Shown piece after piece: positions 1 through 8,722 of a stretch of 64,000 nt of DNA. The position numbers and the translations under genes were made by a program. The DNA comes from Villigracilis sp024434165. Lineage in GTDB: Bacteria; Chloroflexota; Anaerolineae; Anaerolineales; Villigracilaceae. A model generated the notes under the pieces. It saw only the letters and a list, made by a program, of their open reading frames with translations, did no database searches and had not been told where the DNA came from. The DNA lies in the NCBI GenBank assembly GCA_030263665.1, contig SZPK01000008.1, forward strand, positions 248,001 to 312,000. The letters are read 5' to 3'. Position 1 is the first letter of the stretch. Each line of letters begins with the position of its first letter.

Positions 1-1010
1 TAACGAAGCGTCTCGTTATCCACTGGGAAGTAACCGATGGTCGCGCCGTATTCGGGCGCCATGTTGCCGATGGTGGCGCGGTCGGGCAGGGACATGGAAT
101 CGAGGCCCGGACCGAAGAACTCGACGAACTTATCCACCACGCCTTTCTTGCGCAGCATTTGGGTCACGGTCAACACCAAATCAGTGGCAGTAACGCCTTC
201 CTTGAGTTTGCCGTACAGTTTGAAACCAATCACGTCCGGCAGCAACATATCCATCGGCTGACCGAGCATCACGGCTTCGGCTTCGATGCCGCCCACGCCC
301 CAGCCGACCACACCCAGACCATTGATCATCGTCGTGTGCGAGTCGGTGCCGACGAGGGTGTCGGGGAAGGCAATGGTCTCGCCGTTCTCTTCTTTGGTCA
401 TTACGACGTCGGCGAGATATTCGAGATTAACCTGATGCACAATGCCGGTCATGGGCGGGACGACGCGGAAATTGCTGAACGCCTTCTGCCCCCATTTGAG
501 AAATTCATAGCGTTCGCGGTTGCGTTGGAATTCGATCTCCGTATTTCGCAGCAGCGCGTCGGGCGTGGCGAAAAAGTCCACCTGCACCGAGTGGTCAATG
601 ACCAGGTCCACCGGCACGAGCGGATTGATGCGCTTTGGGTCGCCGCCAAGGCGGGCAACCGCCGCGCGCATCGCCGCCAGGTCAACCACAGCCGGCACGC
701 CGGTGAAGTCCTGCATCACAACGCGGGCGGGCAGGAAGGGAATGCCGGGGCGGCTTCCGACCCCCCTCTGTCCCCCCTGCAGGGGGGATGAAAGGGGGGT
801 CGGGGTCCACGCGGCGATGCTTTTTACATCGCCTTGTGTGATCTCCATGTCGTTGCACTGACGCAGCGCCGCTTCGAGCAGGATGCGGATGGAATACGGC
901 AGTTTGCTGAGTTTCGTCAGACCAGCCTTCTCCAGCGCATCGAGGCGAAAATAGACGTATTCTTTCCTCCCCACTTTCAATACGTCGCGGGAATTGAAAA
1001 AGTCCTGCAT
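1..1010 (-). CDS. acnA: Aconitate hydratase, N-terminal part (gene runs off the window)
   Basis: Interconverts citrate and isocitrate in the TCA cycle in the cytoplasm, using a [4Fe-4S] cluster. The visible ~336 residues follow the AcnA/IRP family closely: the MQDFTGVPAVVDLAAMR block, the SPVDLVIDHSV-like block, VGTDSHTTMINGLGV, GWGVGGIEAEA and ANMAPEYGAT-type motifs. The cluster cysteines lie beyond the window edge. The ATG at 1010 has GGAG six bases upstream. Between a helical N-terminal segment (IAAWTP) and GIPFLPARV, an in-frame insert rich in P, S, G and Q is encoded by a palindromic repeat (757-809). Family members have an unconserved loop there, so the enzyme is probably still functional. 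A TATAAT on the minus strand at 1173-1168 is a possible -10 box. Confidence 0.95.
   Translation of the reverse strand, partial: MQDFFNSRDVLKVGRKEYVYFRLDALEKAGLTKLSKLPYSIRILLEAALRQCNDMEITQGDVKSIAAWTPTPLSSPLQGGQRGVGSRPGIPFLPARVVMQDFTGVPAVVDLAAMRAAVARLGGDPKRINPLVPVDLVIDHSVQVDFFATPDALLRNTEIEFQRNRERYEFLKWGQKAFSNFRVVPPMTGIVHQVNLEYLADVVMTKEENGETIAFPDTLVGTDSHTTMINGLGVVGWGVGGIEAEAVMLGQPMDMLLPDVIGFKLYGKLKEGVTATDLVLTVTQMLRKKGVVDKFVEFFGPGLDSMSLPDRATIGNMAPEYGATIGYFPVDNETLR
757..809. repeat. GC-rich palindromic element inserted in frame in acnA
   Basis: A C-run/G-run inverted repeat (CCCCCCTCTGTCCCCCC, then GGGGGGATGAAAGGGGGG), with PstI-like CTGCAG at the centre. It is read through in frame by aconitase and adds about 18 residues. 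It resembles the elements at 6089, 23099 and 41495 inside other genes and at 61571 between genes. Confidence 0.85.
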
Positions 1011-1233
1011 AGGATACTCCTTGGGTATGAGAATTTGTACTGCGAAATTTATTTCGCGCTGCTTGCGCAAGATAAATCTTGCGGTACCGCTCACACCACA
1101 GTACGAAGAACACAAAGGAGCGCCTTTGATATCCTTGATTCTATGTGGTGGGGTAAATCAGACTGGAATTATACTAATTCATGGGCATACAAGGAAGAGG
1201 TTGTCCCTGACCATGCCATGCAATGAAACCCTG

Positions 1234-2274
1234 CTAAAGTTTCAACTCCGCCTTAAGGGCGGTTCTTAATTCCTGTTTCGCCGGCTCGTCCAAAAACGCG
1301 GATTCAGCGGCAAGCAATATCGAGCGTTTCAACGCATCCATCGGCACGTTGAGCCGTTCACAAACATGCTGGTACTCGTGCGCCAGCGTGATGCGCGACA
1401 CGCTGGGGTCATCTGTGTTGATCGTCGCCTTCAATCCGCTTTCGAGCATACGCGGCAGAGGATGGCTCTCGAACGTCTTCACCACGCCCGATTGGAAATT
1501 GCTGGTCACGCATACTTCGAAGGCAACACCGCGCTCCCGCGCCAGCGAAACGACGCTCTCATCCTCCATCACGCGCACGCCGTGACCGATGCGCTCCGCT
1601 CCCAGGCTCTCGATCGCCTCGCGGACGTTTTGCGCGGGTCCCCATTCGCCGGCATGGATCGTGATGCGCAGTCCGGCTTGCCTGGCTTCCTTGAAAAGCC
1701 CGTAAAACGGCTCAGACTTGAACTCCGCTTCATTCCCCGCCAGATCCAAACCGACCAGCCCGTTCTTCACATGCCCCGCTGCCAGCCACGCCACCTGCTC
1801 GGCGAGTTCGGGGCTTTCATGCCGGTTGACCGAAGCGATCAGACCGACCTTGATCTTATGCTTCTTTGCGGCTTCCCGCGCGCTGGCGATCACCCAATCC
1901 ACCACATCATGCAGGGGAAAACCCTCTGCGCGGCTCAGCGCCACGGGCGTAAAACGCAGCTCGAGGTAGCGCACGTTATCCTTCGCCGCATCCTCCACCG
2001 CTTCCGCTGTGACGCGGTGAATGACATCCGGCGATTTGTAGAACAGCCGCAGGGTCTTGAACTTTTCGAGAAAATTGGAAAAGGTCAGCGGGTCCTGATC
2101 CTGCACCTGCACCAAGCCGCTGAGGTTGAGCATCGAAACCGGAACCGTCACCCCATGCTGGCGGGCAATATCCAGCATGGTCGCAAGGCGAAGCGAGCCC
2201 TCCAAATGCCGGTGCAGATCCACCTTTGGCAGGACGATATATCTATTCAGGGGAGCGGTTTCGTCTGAGAACAA
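1234..2274 (-). CDS. add: Adenosine deaminase
   Basis: Hydrolytic deamination of adenosine or deoxyadenosine to inosine in purine salvage; cytoplasmic zinc enzyme. The 346-residue length is normal for the family. Visible motifs in order are LPKVDLHRHLEGS near residue 20 (first two zinc histidines), TIHAGE near 208 (catalytic Glu and zinc His), ERIGHGV near 230, and TINTDDPSV near 287 (zinc Asp). The start lies 12 bp after the secA stop on the same strand, so it is probably transcribed with secA. The related AMP- and adenine-deaminase subfamilies share these motifs, so the exact substrate is inferred. Confidence 0.93.
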   Translation of the reverse strand: MFSDETAPLNRYIVLPKVDLHRHLEGSLRLATMLDIARQHGVTVPVSMLNLSGLVQVQDQDPLTFSNFLEKFKTLRLFYKSPDVIHRVTAEAVEDAAKDNVRYLELRFTPVALSRAEGFPLHDVVDWVIASAREAAKKHKIKVGLIASVNRHESPELAEQVAWLAAGHVKNGLVGLDLAGNEAEFKSEPFYGLFKEARQAGLRITIHAGEWGPAQNVREAIESLGAERIGHGVRVMEDESVVSLARERGVAFEVCVTSNFQSGVVKTFESHPLPRMLESGLKATINTDDPSVSRITLAHEYQHVCERLNVPMDALKRSILLAAESAFLDEPAKQELRTALKAELKL

Positions 2275-2286
2275 ACTTCCTCTGGG

Positions 2287-5200
2287 TTAGCGGCGGCGGC
2301 GTTTCTTTTTACCTCCGCCGATTTGCACCGACGTTTCAACCGGCGCACGAGTCTCCTCGGTGGTCTCGATGGGCGTAATCTCCACCCGCCGCGGACGAGC
2401 CGCAAACGCACGGCCGATCACCAGCCCGCGCACATCCTCCAGCAATTGCGCAAACATTTCGGATGCGCGTCCTTTGTATTGTACCAGCGGGTCACGCTGG
2501 GCGTAAGCCTCAAGCCCAATGGACACGCGCAGGGCTTCCACTTTGGTGAGGTATTCCACCCACAACTCGGAGAACGCGCTCAACAACAACTGGCGATGGA
2601 CCTCGTTCAGGACGTAACGACCGAGGGAAGCGGCTAACGCCGCCGCATCGGACTCGCCCAGGCTTGATACCGGCTCATTGAGCCGTTCCTCCCCGAAAGC
2701 GATTCGCGCCGCCGGACCGAAGTCCGCCAGTTTCACGGCGTTCTGGCTCAAGCGGGCATATTCGCTCTGTCCCCACGTTTCGCGCAGGGCTTCCTCCGCC
2801 GCCTCGAGGTGGCGCATCACGTCCTCGATCACCTCTTCCGCTTCCATGCCTTCCAGCAGCTGCGCGGCATAAAAGGCATAGGCAAAGCGCGTGTAAACCT
2901 GCCGGACCTGCTTGTGCGTTTTCTGGTCGAAGGCGGTGCGCGCGCCCTGGGCGAGCGTAATCAGCAGGCGCAGTTTACCGGAATCGGTGGAAACGTCCTC
3001 GCGCTGCAACAGTACGTCAATGTCGCGCGCCACCTGGCTGTTCAGGCGTTCGCGTTTTTGATTCAACGCCTCACGGGTCGTGTTCAGCAAAATATCCGAG
3101 AGGTCGTCCCAATCCGAAGGCAGGGGGCTTTGCCATTGAATCGGCTCGCCCACGCGGTTCTGAATCGCGCCGATGACCCGCGCGGCGTTGACGACCGTCA
3201 ACTGACTGGAGACCAGTTCCTGAATATCCTCCTTTGCTTCCTCGGGGTCGTCCGCCAGTTTCCTCTGGAGGTCGCCGCCGAGTTTGAGCGGCAGGCGCAC
3301 CAGCGCCGTGAGTTCCTCCAGCATCTTCTGCGGCTTGGGTGGTTCTTCCATATCGCGCAGGCTTTGGAAGTAGGCATCCAGCGCCTCTTCACGGTCGGAG
3401 ATCTGCCCTTCCAGCGTCTCGCCCGTTTTGTCAATCAGGTTCTCGATGGCGCGCAAGGCATGATTCTGCTCGGCTTCGATGGAGCTGGCGACAAGGTCCA
3501 GCGTCGAACGCCGAACGTCGCTGCCATCGAGTTTGCCCAAAAGCAACTTGAACCCGTACGACGGGAACAAACCGTTCTTCGCTTCAAAAGGAGGCTGCAC
3601 CTGCTCCAGCCAGGCGATCAGCCGCCAGGGTCCTTCCTCATCCGCCAGTCCCGCTTCGACGCGCTTGGTCACTTCGGCTTCGAGCATCTCCGCCACGTCT
3701 TCGCTCAAATCCTCCTTGACGAAGATGCGGTCGCGCTGGCTGTAGATCTGCTGGCGCTGTTTGTTCAACACATCGTCGTACTCCAGCAAGTGCTTGCGGA
3801 CGTCGAAGTTTGCGCCTTCCACGCGGGTTTGCGAGCCTTCGATGATGTTGCTGACGAGGCGCATTTCCAACGGAAGCGAGTCGTCCACTTTGAGGCGTTC
3901 CATCAGGCTGCTCACCTGCTCGCCGCCGAACAGGCGCATCAAGTCGTCCTGAAGCGAGAGGTAGAAACGCGAAGAGCCGGGGTCGCCCTGGCGGGCGGAG
4001 CGGCCGCGCAGCTGGTTGTCAATGCGGCGGGCTTCGTGACGTTCCGAGCCGATGACGTGCAGACCGCCCAATTCCTTGACGCGCTCCATGTCTTCGAAAT
4101 ATTGGAGGAAGAGTTTGACCTCCGCCTCGTAGAAACCGTAATGCGACGGGTCAATTTTTTGCAGCGCCTCGCGCCGCTCCTGCAAGGTCATGTCGAACGG
4201 GTCTTTGTAGCCCGCCCTGCCCAGCACGCGGTTGACCGCAGAGATGACCTCCTCTGCCAGTTCGCCGCCCAGTTTGATATCCACGCCGCGCCCCGCCATG
4301 TTGGTGGCGATGGTCACCGCACCGAACGCGCCCGCGCCCGCGATGATCTGCGATTCTTCGGTGTGCTTGCGCGCGTTCAACACTTGATGCGGCACGCCGC
4401 CCTGGAAGATCTTTTTGAGGCGGTCTTTCGCCGAATCCGGCAGGCGCAGAATCGCAAGCAGGTTATCGAGGTTGGACTCATCGTCGAGGCTGATGTTGGT
4501 CATGCCGTGCGGCTTGATGAAGGCGCGCAAAGCGTCGGGGGAGATTTTCTCTATGGGTTCATTGAACGGCACGAGGTCCGTAATGAGGCGCCCGTCTTCC
4601 TCCAGATTGTTCGCGCGCATGTAATGATCGCGCACAAGCAGGTACTGCATCAGACGCCGCACCGAATCGGCTTTGAGGCGGTTCGAGAGCCGCTCCGAGG
4701 ATTCGACCGAGGTCGTGCCGACAAGCAGGGGACGCCCCAGCGTGTGATTGCGGACGATCTCCGTCACGATGGCGCGCAGTTTCGCCTCGACCGTGCGAAA
4801 GATGACATCGGGATAATCCTTGCGGCGGTAGAAGAGCGGTTGGGTATCGCCCGCTTTTGCAAAGTAGGAATAAGCGTAGCCTTCTTCGTCCTTCGTTTTG
4901 ATCTCGACCAGCGGCGCATCCTTGCCGTACGCCAGGTATTCGAGGTTGGGCGGAATGGGCGCAACTTCGAGCTTATAAATTTTGTTGAACTCTTCGGCTT
5001 CGGTGAGCGCGGTACCGGTCATGCCCGCCAGTTTTTGATACATGCGGAAGTAGTTTTGCAGTGTGATGGTGGCGTACGTGACCGACTCCGGTTCGACCTT
5101 GACGCCTTCCTTCGCCTCGACGGCTTGATGCAAGCCGTCGCTCCAACGGCGTCCGGGCATGAGGCGTCCCGTGAATTCGTCCACGATGACAACCTTGCCG

Positions 5201-6300
5201 CCCTGCACGAGATAATCCTTGTTGCGATGGAAGAGGAACTGCGCGCGCAGCGCCTGTTGCAGATACCCCATCAGGCGCGCCTGCTCCGGGCTGAGGTCTT
5301 CGGGTCGTTCGGGATCAATAAGCTGCATCCCCAAAATGGATTCCACCCGGCTGACGCCCACCTCGGTCAGGTTGATGGAGCGGTTCTTCTCGTCCATTTC
5401 GTAATCTTCGGGCTTGAGTTGCTTGACCACCTGCGCCATGCGCCCGTACCATTCGAGGTCGCCCGAAGCGGGACCGGAGATGATGAGCGGTGTGCGCGCC
5501 TCGTCAATCAGGACATTATCTACTTCATCCACGATGGCGAAATAATGTCCGCGCTGGACGCGGTTATCGAGGCGCATCGTCATGTTGTCGCGCAGGTAAT
5601 CGAAGCCGAATTCGGAATTGGTGCCGAAGGTGACATCCGCTTCGTACGCAAGGCGGCGGTCCACCATGCGCAGGTGACGCTGGTCTTCGTGCGGGGATTC
5701 GCGCGTGAAATCCACGAGGAAGGCTTTCTTGCCGTTCTCGGTCACTGCCGCCATTTGCAGGACGCCCACGCTCAAGCCCAGCGCGTGATAGATGGGAGCC
5801 ATCCAGCGCGCATCGCGCCGCGCCAGGTAATCGTTGACCGTGACCAGATGCACGCCGCGTCCGAGCAGGGCGTTGAGATAGACCGGCAGGGTTGCCACGA
5901 GGGTTTTGCCTTCGCCGGTGCGCATCTCGGCAATCGAGCCGCTGTTCAGAACCGCCCCGCCGATGATCTGCACGTCGTAATGCCGCAATCCAATCGTGCG
6001 CTTGGATGCCTCGCGCACCGCCGCGAAGGCTTCGGGCATGAGTTCATCTAATATGGCTTGTTCGGCTTTTTGGCGTTCCTTCTCTTCAACCTCACCCCCG
6101 TCCTCTCTCCCGACAAGAGAGGGGGGCAGGGTGGAAGCGATCCTCGCCTTGAGTTCATCCGTTTTGGCGCGCAGGGCGTCGTCGCTCAGGGCTTCAAACT
6201 CTGCCTCAAGCGCATTGACCTGTGCCACCAGGTCACGGTATTGTTCCACTGTCTTTTTGGTGGGGTCGCCACTGAATAGTTTTACGAAGTTTTTAAGCAT
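2287..6300 (-). CDS. secA: Preprotein translocase ATPase SecA, unusually long
   Basis: Motor ATPase that drives unfolded preproteins through SecYEG. Motifs in order: AEMRTGEGKT Walker A near residue 128, TVNDYLARRDA, FGTNSEFGFDYLRDN, DEVDNVLIDEARTPLIISG, MTGTALTEAEEF, TNMAGRGVDIKLGG, QLRGRSARQGDPGSSRFYLS and LLEYDDVLNKQR. At 1337 residues it is far above the usual 800-1000. Extra sequence lies in the second nucleotide-binding fold (after VGTTSVESSERL) and in a ~450-residue C-terminal helical region. The C-terminus is basic (KKKRRRR) and lacks the SecB/zinc CxCxxxxC tail. A palindromic repeat adds about 25 residues before the DELMPEAF block. The start ATG follows AAAGGG. Confidence 0.96.
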   Translation of the reverse strand: MLKNFVKLFSGDPTKKTVEQYRDLVAQVNALEAEFEALSDDALRAKTDELKARIASTLPPSLVGREDGGEVEEKERQKAEQAILDELMPEAFAAVREASKRTIGLRHYDVQIIGGAVLNSGSIAEMRTGEGKTLVATLPVYLNALLGRGVHLVTVNDYLARRDARWMAPIYHALGLSVGVLQMAAVTENGKKAFLVDFTRESPHEDQRHLRMVDRRLAYEADVTFGTNSEFGFDYLRDNMTMRLDNRVQRGHYFAIVDEVDNVLIDEARTPLIISGPASGDLEWYGRMAQVVKQLKPEDYEMDEKNRSINLTEVGVSRVESILGMQLIDPERPEDLSPEQARLMGYLQQALRAQFLFHRNKDYLVQGGKVVIVDEFTGRLMPGRRWSDGLHQAVEAKEGVKVEPESVTYATITLQNYFRMYQKLAGMTGTALTEAEEFNKIYKLEVAPIPPNLEYLAYGKDAPLVEIKTKDEEGYAYSYFAKAGDTQPLFYRRKDYPDVIFRTVEAKLRAIVTEIVRNHTLGRPLLVGTTSVESSERLSNRLKADSVRRLMQYLLVRDHYMRANNLEEDGRLITDLVPFNEPIEKISPDALRAFIKPHGMTNISLDDESNLDNLLAILRLPDSAKDRLKKIFQGGVPHQVLNARKHTEESQIIAGAGAFGAVTIATNMAGRGVDIKLGGELAEEVISAVNRVLGRAGYKDPFDMTLQERREALQKIDPSHYGFYEAEVKLFLQYFEDMERVKELGGLHVIGSERHEARRIDNQLRGRSARQGDPGSSRFYLSLQDDLMRLFGGEQVSSLMERLKVDDSLPLEMRLVSNIIEGSQTRVEGANFDVRKHLLEYDDVLNKQRQQIYSQRDRIFVKEDLSEDVAEMLEAEVTKRVEAGLADEEGPWRLIAWLEQVQPPFEAKNGLFPSYGFKLLLGKLDGSDVRRSTLDLVASSIEAEQNHALRAIENLIDKTGETLEGQISDREEALDAYFQSLRDMEEPPKPQKMLEELTALVRLPLKLGGDLQRKLADDPEEAKEDIQELVSSQLTVVNAARVIGAIQNRVGEPIQWQSPLPSDWDDLSDILLNTTREALNQKRERLNSQVARDIDVLLQREDVSTDSGKLRLLITLAQGARTAFDQKTHKQVRQVYTRFAYAFYAAQLLEGMEAEEVIEDVMRHLEAAEEALRETWGQSEYARLSQNAVKLADFGPAARIAFGEERLNEPVSSLGESDAAALAASLGRYVLNEVHRQLLLSAFSELWVEYLTKVEALRVSIGLEAYAQRDPLVQYKGRASEMFAQLLEDVRGLVIGRAFAARPRRVEITPIETTEETRAPVETSVQIGGGKKKRRRR
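6089..6139. repeat. GC-rich palindromic element inserted in frame in secA
   Basis: Inverted repeat with arms CCCCCGTCCTCTCTCCCGAC and AGAGAGGGGGGCAGGG-like. It encodes a PPSLVGREDGGE-type insert in the N-terminal region of SecA, just before the conserved PEAFAVVREASKR-type helix. Other SecA proteins have only a short loop there. Confidence 0.8.
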
Positions 6301-6302
6301 GT

Positions 6303-6329
6303 AATCCCTTTCAACGGAAAGGGATTATA
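6303..6329 (-). promoter_or_regulatory. secA promoter region with palindrome over the SD
   Basis: On the minus strand TATAAT (6329-6324) lies 23 nt before the secA ATG. The sequence AATCCCTTTC/GAAAGGGATT forms a near-perfect inverted repeat whose downstream arm is the Shine-Dalgarno AAAGGG. If transcription starts 6-7 nt after the -10 box, the upstream arm is not in the RNA, so the palindrome would act as DNA. No good -35 box is seen. Confidence 0.45.
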
Positions 6330-6388
6330 GCATGGGGAATATTGGAGGAAGGTAAGAGCGCGCCGCCCGCCAACCGTGAGCCTGAATC

Positions 6389-6417
6389 AATACAACCTCC
6401 CGGCGGGAGGTTGTATT
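6389..6417. terminator. Perfect 13-bp stem-loop, likely terminator
   Basis: AATACAACCTCCC, loop GGC, then the exact complement. It lies just downstream of the small minus-strand membrane gene ending at 6432. The T-tract is weak in both directions, so termination is inferred. Confidence 0.55.
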
Positions 6418-6431
6418 TGCGTAAGCGGCTG

Positions 6432-6584
6432 CTACTTTCCGATAAACAGGAATACGGCGGCAGCCAGGGCAAAGATGCCCATCAGCCACGGCATGGATGC
6501 CGCAGCGGGAATGAATGCCGCCAAGCCCGCGAGCAGGAAGTAGATAACCATACACCAAGTGGAAAGATTCTTCGGCATGTTCAT
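6432..6584 (-). CDS. Small two-helix membrane protein
   Basis: A 50-residue protein with two hydrophobic segments (about residues 10-27 and 31-48) joined by a short turn (AAASMPW). No family is recognised. The start ATG at 6584 has AAGGAG six bases upstream; a longer frame exists but has no ribosome binding site. A strong stem-loop follows it. The gene stands alone between secA and a decayed endonuclease gene. Function unknown; the hydrophobic pattern and the good ribosome binding site support a real gene. Confidence 0.6.
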   Translation of the reverse strand: MNMPKNLSTWCMVIYFLLAGLAAFIPAAASMPWLMGIFALAAAVFLFIGK

Positions 6585-6799
6585 TTTGGTCTCCTTTTGG
6601 ACATGTGTCAACCGAGCGGTCAACTCTAAAGGTCAAAACACCCATCGGGCTTGGGAGTTGCTCGAAGATCGCTTTCTTTGAATTCCCCTTCAACCAATCA
6701 ACGAAGCCTTGAAAGGTCATTTCCTCCGTCAGGTACAGATTGGTTTTGTCTTCCCGGTGTAAATGCGGTACATTTTCCCCAGCATGCTCTTCCCCCCAT

Positions 6800-7025
6800 T
6801 TTTCCATGACCCCGTGTGATCTTTACGGGGTGACAGTAAAAGTCAACGATGAAGCCTTCAATGACCTGCTGTCTCCAAAAATGGACTCCCAGCTAATTCG
6901 CCCGCAATTCCTCCCACACGCTTCGCAGTTTTCTCGGCGGGAGTCATCTCACGGCGCAGTTCACGGGCGCGTTGAAGTTTTTCTTTGGTGACTATTTGAT
7001 TTGTGACGATGTTTTTGATCGGCAT
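6800..7025 (-). pseudogene. Decayed DUF559-type endonuclease, N-terminal remnant
   Basis: From the ATG at 7025 the frame reads an N-terminal basic helix, then MTPAEKTAK, the hallmark of DUF559 (Vsr/PD-(D/E)XK-like endonuclease) proteins. After one frameshift it continues as WEELRAN, a TAG stop, LGVHFW, QQVIEGF and IVDFYCH, all matching the family in order. The catalytic second half is missing. So there is a frameshift, a stop and a truncation. The same family recurs as a second broken copy at 8356-8707. Confidence 0.75.
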
Positions 7026-7036
7026 GGCGGGATTCT

Positions 7037-7229
7037 AACCCCTCTCCCGTCTCCCCTGAAGGGGAGAGGCTTAAGACCTTCCTCAAACCAAAATTATCCT
7101 TGGAAACCCAACATGCCATCACCCCAGAAAAGGATTCACCACCATGTCCTCTTCCACATCGTCCCCTTGTGGGATTTGGAAAGGGCGGGGGGATAGGTCT
7201 CTCCCCCTTCCCTCCCCAGGTTGGATTTG
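7037..7229. repeat. Composite C-rich repeat, copy 1
   Basis: Begins AACCCCTCTCCCGTCTCCCC with the hairpin partner AAGGGGAGAG, and ends GGTCTCTCCCCCTTCCCTCCCC followed by TTGGATT. Copy 2 at 9829-10050 has the same two ends with a mostly different interior. It fills the gap between the endonuclease remnant and the Fic gene. No coding potential seen. Confidence 0.65.
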
Positions 7230-7233
7230 ACTT

Positions 7234-7269
7234 CAATATATTGCAAAAACGATAAAAAACTGATATATT
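7234..7269 (+). promoter_or_regulatory. Fic promoter with palindromic operator
   Basis: TTGCAA (7241-7246), 17 nt, TATATT (7264-7269), then ATG at 7279, with no Shine-Dalgarno. The perfect palindrome CAATATATTG (7234-7243) overlaps the -35 box and is partly repeated at the -10 (GATATATTG). The Fic protein carries a C-terminal winged helix, so autoregulation is a reasonable inference. Confidence 0.55.
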
Positions 7270-7278
7270 GAAAACAAT

Positions 7279-8361
7279 ATGTCATTCGATCCAACATATC
7301 CCCACAAACTGGCTCCCCTCCCGCCTCAAAAAGCGATCGCCAACACCGATTTTGGCGATCTTTTGATAAAGGCACGCGTGGAATTGGCAGAGCTGAAAGG
7401 CGCTTGCGGACAAATCCCGAACCCGCTTTTGCTTATGTCGCCTGCCATTATCCGCGAGTCGGTTGCCAGTTCCAATATCGAAAACATCAACACAACTCTG
7501 GCAGATGTGCTTCAATGGCAATTATTTCCCGAAGCGGAGCAGCGCCAGCCTGACAAGGAAGTATTGCGTTATCGTGAAGCCATGAATTGGGGCTTTGAAA
7601 ATGCAGAAAAATATGCCTTGTCTTCACGGCTTATCACAGGGATTCAGGCGCGATTAATGCCCGATGGCAATGGTCAATACCGCCGCGAACAAAACCAGAT
7701 CGCCAACCTTGCCAGCCGTGAGAGTTTATATACCCCACCTATTGCAAGCGATATTCCCAGCCTGATTGGCAATTGGGAAAACTACGCTAATGCACTGGAT
7801 GAATCTCTCGACCCGCTGATTCGCGTCATTATTTCTCACTATCAATTTGAAGCCATTCATCCATTCCGCGATGGCAACGGCAGGACGGGGCGTATCTTGA
7901 TGATTCTACAGCTCATCCAGTACGGCTTGCTTCAATTTCCCGTGCTTTACATCAGCGGATACATTAATCAACACCGTTCAGATTACTATCGTCATCTATT
8001 GGCTGTTACAAAAGAACAAAACTGGCATGGGTTCATTGAATATATGCTCGAAGGTTTCCAAGTGAAAGCCATGGAAACCCGCGAAGACCTGAAAAAAATA
8101 ACTGTCCTTTTTGAGGAAATAAAAGACCAGATCAGGTCAGAAAATAAAAAGATTTACGGTCTCAACCTTGTCGAAGCCTTATTCACCTACCCCGTCATTA
8201 CACCCACAAAACTCGCCAGCGAGTTGAATATGCATTACACCACAACCAGCAGATACCTGGCTCAATTAGCCGAAATGGGGGTTTTGAAAGATACGAAGGT
8301 TGGGAAGTATCACCTGTTCGTTAACTATAGGCTACTTAAGATATTAAGCAAGTCATCATGA
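7279..8361 (+). CDS. Fic family AMP-transferase with C-terminal winged helix
   Basis: Transfers AMP (or another nucleotide moiety) to target proteins. The 360 residues show an N-terminal inhibitory helix with the [S/T]xxxE[G/N] motif (SSNIEN, near residue 60), the complete catalytic loop HPFRDGNGRTGR near residues 195-206, and a C-terminal winged helix-turn-helix (TKLASELNMHYTTTSRYL, near residues 310-330). The inhibitory helix is fused at the N-terminus, so this is a class II Fic protein and needs no separate antitoxin. The catalytic His and the motif residues are all intact. No partner gene is adjacent. The target is unknown; a host regulatory role or a toxin-like role both fit. Confidence 0.9.
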   Translation: MSFDPTYPHKLAPLPPQKAIANTDFGDLLIKARVELAELKGACGQIPNPLLLMSPAIIRESVASSNIENINTTLADVLQWQLFPEAEQRQPDKEVLRYREAMNWGFENAEKYALSSRLITGIQARLMPDGNGQYRREQNQIANLASRESLYTPPIASDIPSLIGNWENYANALDESLDPLIRVIISHYQFEAIHPFRDGNGRTGRILMILQLIQYGLLQFPVLYISGYINQHRSDYYRHLLAVTKEQNWHGFIEYMLEGFQVKAMETREDLKKITVLFEEIKDQIRSENKKIYGLNLVEALFTYPVITPTKLASELNMHYTTTSRYLAQLAEMGVLKDTKVGKYHLFVNYRLLKILSKSS

Positions 8362-8707
8362 GCAAGAAATTTGTTCTCTGACCTTCTCCACCACCGCAGA
8401 CAATTCCATCACGACCTCATCATTCCTGAATCGGACAATCCTCAGCCCCATCTCACTCAGCACCTTCTCCCGCAGAAGAGCAAGGATGAAGGATGAATTT
8501 TTGCCGCATTTGCAGGGAAATGCCCATCGCGGAGTCTCCCCCAAATCCGACGATTCAACTGCTTAATTCGCAACCCAAATTTTCATTGTCGTATTTGGGG
8601 GAGATGTCCGAAGGACAGAGGGGGTGAAAATGGACTCCCAGCTTATTCACCCCCAATTCTTCCTACAAGATTTTCTCGGCAGGAGACATATCACGGTGCA
8701 TTTCCAT
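8356..8707 (-). pseudogene. DUF559-type endonuclease gene split by a palindromic element
   Basis: Read on the minus strand from 8707: MHRDMSPAEKIL, a TAG exactly where the family has Trp, EEL, then NKLGVHF. The frame then enters a repeat (8624-8481), and the family C-terminus resumes as LREKVLSEMGLRIVRF, NDEVV and a closing helix ending at 8356. So one gene was interrupted by the element and also gained a stop. The C-terminal piece overlaps the Fic stop codon by a few bases on the opposite strand. Confidence 0.75.
8481..8624. repeat. MITE-like element, copy 1
   Basis: About 144 bp. Contains inverted TCTCCCCCAAAT / ATTTGGGGGAGA around an AT-rich core, and ends TGTCCGAAGGACAGAGGGGG. Copy 2 at 9644-9820 matches over most of the length. 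Here it interrupts a DUF559 gene, which shows it is an insertion. Confidence 0.75.
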
Positions 8708-8722
8708 GGTGTCATGGTAAAA

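Noticed and set aside
682..1113. 143-codon minus-strand frame near the aconitase start
   Set aside because: It is a shifted frame of acnA. The acnA frame is confirmed by family motifs.
2809..6051. Long open frame of about 1080 codons on the plus strand
   Set aside because: It is exactly antisense to secA and has no family resemblance. High-GC codon bias explains it.
6325..6807. Open frame of 160 codons on the minus strand
   Set aside because: It overlaps the better-supported small membrane gene in another frame and has no recognisable domain or ribosome binding site.
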